Assembly (NCBI GenBank): GCA_045627525.1
Contig: JAZQNW010000001.1
Coordinates: forward strand, 227,214 to 291,213
Source: CAG-877 sp045627525
GTDB lineage: Bacteria; Bacillota_I; Bacilli_A; RF39; UBA660
Length of the DNA stretch: 64,000 nt
Direction of reading: 5' to 3'
In this document: positions 62,340 to 64,000 of the stretch, piece after piece
Numbering within the stretch: position 1 is the stretch's first letter
Layout of the letters: each line of letters begins with the position of its first letter
The notes under the pieces: model-generated
Told to the model about the DNA's origin: nothing
The model's input: the letters and a program-made list of their open reading frames with translations, nothing else
The model's database searches: none
Program-made: the position numbers and the translations under genes

Positions 62340-64000
62340 ATGAAATATGAAATAATAGTTGTTGGTGGAGGACATGCTGGATGTGAAGCAGCTCTAGCTG
62401 CAAGTAGGATGGGTCATAAAACATTATTAATAACAGGAAATATAAAAAATATAGCAGATATGCCATGTAATCCATCAATAGGTGGCCCAGCAAAAGGAAT
62501 AGTAGTACGAGAAATTGATGCCTTAGGTGGAGAAATGGGAAGAAATGCTGATAAAGGTGCCTTACAAATGAAAATGTTAAACACAAAAAAAGGCCCAGCA
62601 GTTCAAGCATTAAGGGCACAAGCAGATAAAATAACATATCCAAAAGAAATGTTAAAAACATTAGAAAGTGAAAAGAATTTATCCATCAAAGAAGGAATGG
62701 TAGAAGATTTAATTGTTAAAAATAATAAAATAGAAGGTATTAAATTAAATGATAATACAACAATATTAAGTGAAGCTGTTATATTAACAACAGGTACTTA
62801 TTTAAAAGCCATGATTTTAACTGGATCAGAAAAAAATCCAGGTGGACCTCACGGTGAAAAAGATTCTAAATTTTTAAGTAATAATTTAAAAAAATTAGGC
62901 TTTACAATATTACGCTTAAAAACAGGAACACCACCTCGTATAGCAAAAGATTCAATTGATTATACAAAAACATCAATAGAACCAGGTGATGATACTCCAT
63001 TAACATTTTCATATGATAATATTGAATATTATGACTATAAGAATCAAGAAAACTGTAATTTAATTTATACAAATCAAAAAACACATGATATTATTAGAAA
63101 ACATCTAGATGAATCTAGTATGTATGGTGGATACGTTGAAGGGATAGGACCTAGATATTGTCCTTCAATAGAAGATAAAGTAGTTAGATTTAGTGAAAAA
63201 GAACGTCATCAATTATTCTTAGAACCAGAAAGTATATATTATGATGATATCTATTTACAAGGTTTTTCTACTAGCATGCCCCATTATGTTCAAGAAGAAA
63301 TGGTTCACAGTTTACCAGGATTAGAAAATGCAAAGATTTTAAAATATGCATACGCAATAGAATATGATGCTATAGATTCAAAGCAATTAAAAAGATCATT
63401 AGAGACCAAACTAGTAGAAGGATTATTTACAGCCGGTCAGATAAACGGAACAAGTGGTTATGAAGAAGCAGCTGGTCAAGGATTAATAGCAGGTATTAAC
63501 GCAGCTTTAAAACTAGAAAATAAAGATCCATTAATTTTAAAGAGAAATGAATCATATATTGGTGTTTTAATAGATGATTTAGTAACTAAAGGAATTACAG
63601 ATCCATATCGTATGCTTACATCTAGGGCAGAATTTAGATTAATATTAAGACATGACAATGCAGATTTAAGACTTACTAAAAAAGCTTATGAAGTAGGTAG
63701 TGTATCTGAAGAAAAATATAATCGTTTGCTAAAAAAAGAAGAGGATATAGAAAAATTAAAAGAATATCTAAAAAATAATCGTTTAATTATTAATAATGAA
63801 GTAAAAGAATTTTTTATAGAAAATAATTTAACTTTACCAAAGGGAAATTATAATTTCTTAACACTTTTAAAAAGACCAGAAATAACTATGAATATAATAT
63901 CTAATTTTTTAGATTTAAAAGATTATTCTGAAGATATTAAAGAGCAAGTTGAAATTGAATATAAATATGAAGGATATATCAAAAATGAATATATATTAAA
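62340..64000 (+). CDS. mnmG: tRNA uridine-5-carboxymethylaminomethyl enzyme MnmG, 3' end outside window
   Basis: FAD-dependent partner of MnmE. The frame starts at ATG 62340 behind AGGAAGTGA and runs 553 codons to the window end, so about 70-80 residues are missing. Visible: the dinucleotide-binding start IIVVGGGHAGCEAALAASRM, NPSIGGPAKGIVVREIDALG, GTYLKAMILTG, RLKTGTPPRI, GLFTAGQINGTSGYEEAAGQ and TSRAEFRLILRHDNAD. By Bacillus synteny rsmG and noc/soj/spo0J genes may follow beyond the edge. Confidence 0.98.
   Translation, partial: MKYEIIVVGGGHAGCEAALAASRMGHKTLLITGNIKNIADMPCNPSIGGPAKGIVVREIDALGGEMGRNADKGALQMKMLNTKKGPAVQALRAQADKITYPKEMLKTLESEKNLSIKEGMVEDLIVKNNKIEGIKLNDNTTILSEAVILTTGTYLKAMILTGSEKNPGGPHGEKDSKFLSNNLKKLGFTILRLKTGTPPRIAKDSIDYTKTSIEPGDDTPLTFSYDNIEYYDYKNQENCNLIYTNQKTHDIIRKHLDESSMYGGYVEGIGPRYCPSIEDKVVRFSEKERHQLFLEPESIYYDDIYLQGFSTSMPHYVQEEMVHSLPGLENAKILKYAYAIEYDAIDSKQLKRSLETKLVEGLFTAGQINGTSGYEEAAGQGLIAGINAALKLENKDPLILKRNESYIGVLIDDLVTKGITDPYRMLTSRAEFRLILRHDNADLRLTKKAYEVGSVSEEKYNRLLKKEEDIEKLKEYLKNNRLIINNEVKEFFIENNLTLPKGNYNFLTLLKRPEITMNIISNFLDLKDYSEDIKEQVEIEYKYEGYIKNEYIL

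Noticed and set aside
62338..62661. 107-codon open frame antisense to the mnmG start
   Set aside because: It is the shadow of a highly conserved gene; the Leu/Phe-rich product is typical of antisense A/T-rich codons.
1..64000. CRISPR arrays, insertion sequences, prophage, tRNA or rRNA genes
   Set aside because: No regularly spaced repeats, transposase or integrase motifs, cloverleaf sequences or rRNA signatures were noticed on either strand.

Overview
The window is a strongly AT-rich stretch (well under about 35% G+C by eye) centred on a chromosomal replication origin. TGA is used as a stop (yabG, pth, holB), so the Mycoplasma code is not in use. Gene content and order match the dnaA-proximal region of Bacillus in condensed form, pointing to a compact-genome member of class Bacilli (for example an Erysipelotrichia/RF39-like gut lineage). 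The exact lineage cannot be fixed from sequence alone. No rRNA, tRNA, CRISPR, IS or prophage genes were seen.

Layout. Every gene left of the origin (1-58557) is on the minus strand and every gene right of it (58866-64000) is on the plus strand, so all are co-oriented with replication. Moving left from oriC (58558-58865): dnaA, dnaN, a short comK homologue, recF, gyrB, gyrA; then a non-coding block with two ParB parS sites, a Noc-type site and the SRP RNA (ffs); then tadA, dnaX, ebfC, recR, bofA, holB, ricT, trmN6, rsmI, pth, mfd, an unknown helical protein, spoVT, and metG with a methionine T-box. Next come tatD, a cluster encoding a SipW-type signal peptidase, three paralogous anchored beta-rich proteins and two membrane proteins, then rsmA, yabG, veg, spoVG, yabP, yabQ, divIC, tilS, ftsH, mscL, dusB, an RDD protein, lysS, a YfcC-like transporter, clpC, cysS, mrnC, rlmB, sigH, a kinase-like tail-anchored protein, secE, nusG, rplK, rplA, rplJ, rplL, an rsmC-like methylase, rpoB and rpoC. 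Right of oriC: rpmH, rnpA, yidC, khpB, mnmE, and mnmG (cut by the window end). A DUF5684-like membrane protein is cut by the left end.

How it fits together. The window holds the replication initiator, sliding clamp, clamp loader and gyrase; the transcription core (beta, beta', NusG, SigH, Mfd); ribosomal proteins with L10 and probable L1 feedback leaders; tRNA charging and modification enzymes; secretion (SecE, YidC, SRP RNA, SipW); and protein quality control (ClpC, FtsH). SigH, YabP, YabQ, YabG, BofA, SpoVT, SpoVG and RicT together suggest that endospore formation is retained. spoIIE is absent from its usual place between divIC and tilS.

Most unusual points: (i) canonical ParB and Noc sites side by side, with a second Noc site inside dnaX; (ii) Asn at the RpoB residue equivalent to E. 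coli His526, known to give natural rifampicin resistance in Spiroplasma; (iii) a tRNA-binding domain on LysRS but not on MetRS; (iv) the SipW/three-paralogue cluster, the best candidate for an undescribed surface or matrix system; (v) a tail-anchored degenerate kinase-like protein replacing rpmG between sigH and secE; (vi) at least eight intrinsic terminators whose hairpins contain the stop codon of the gene they end.
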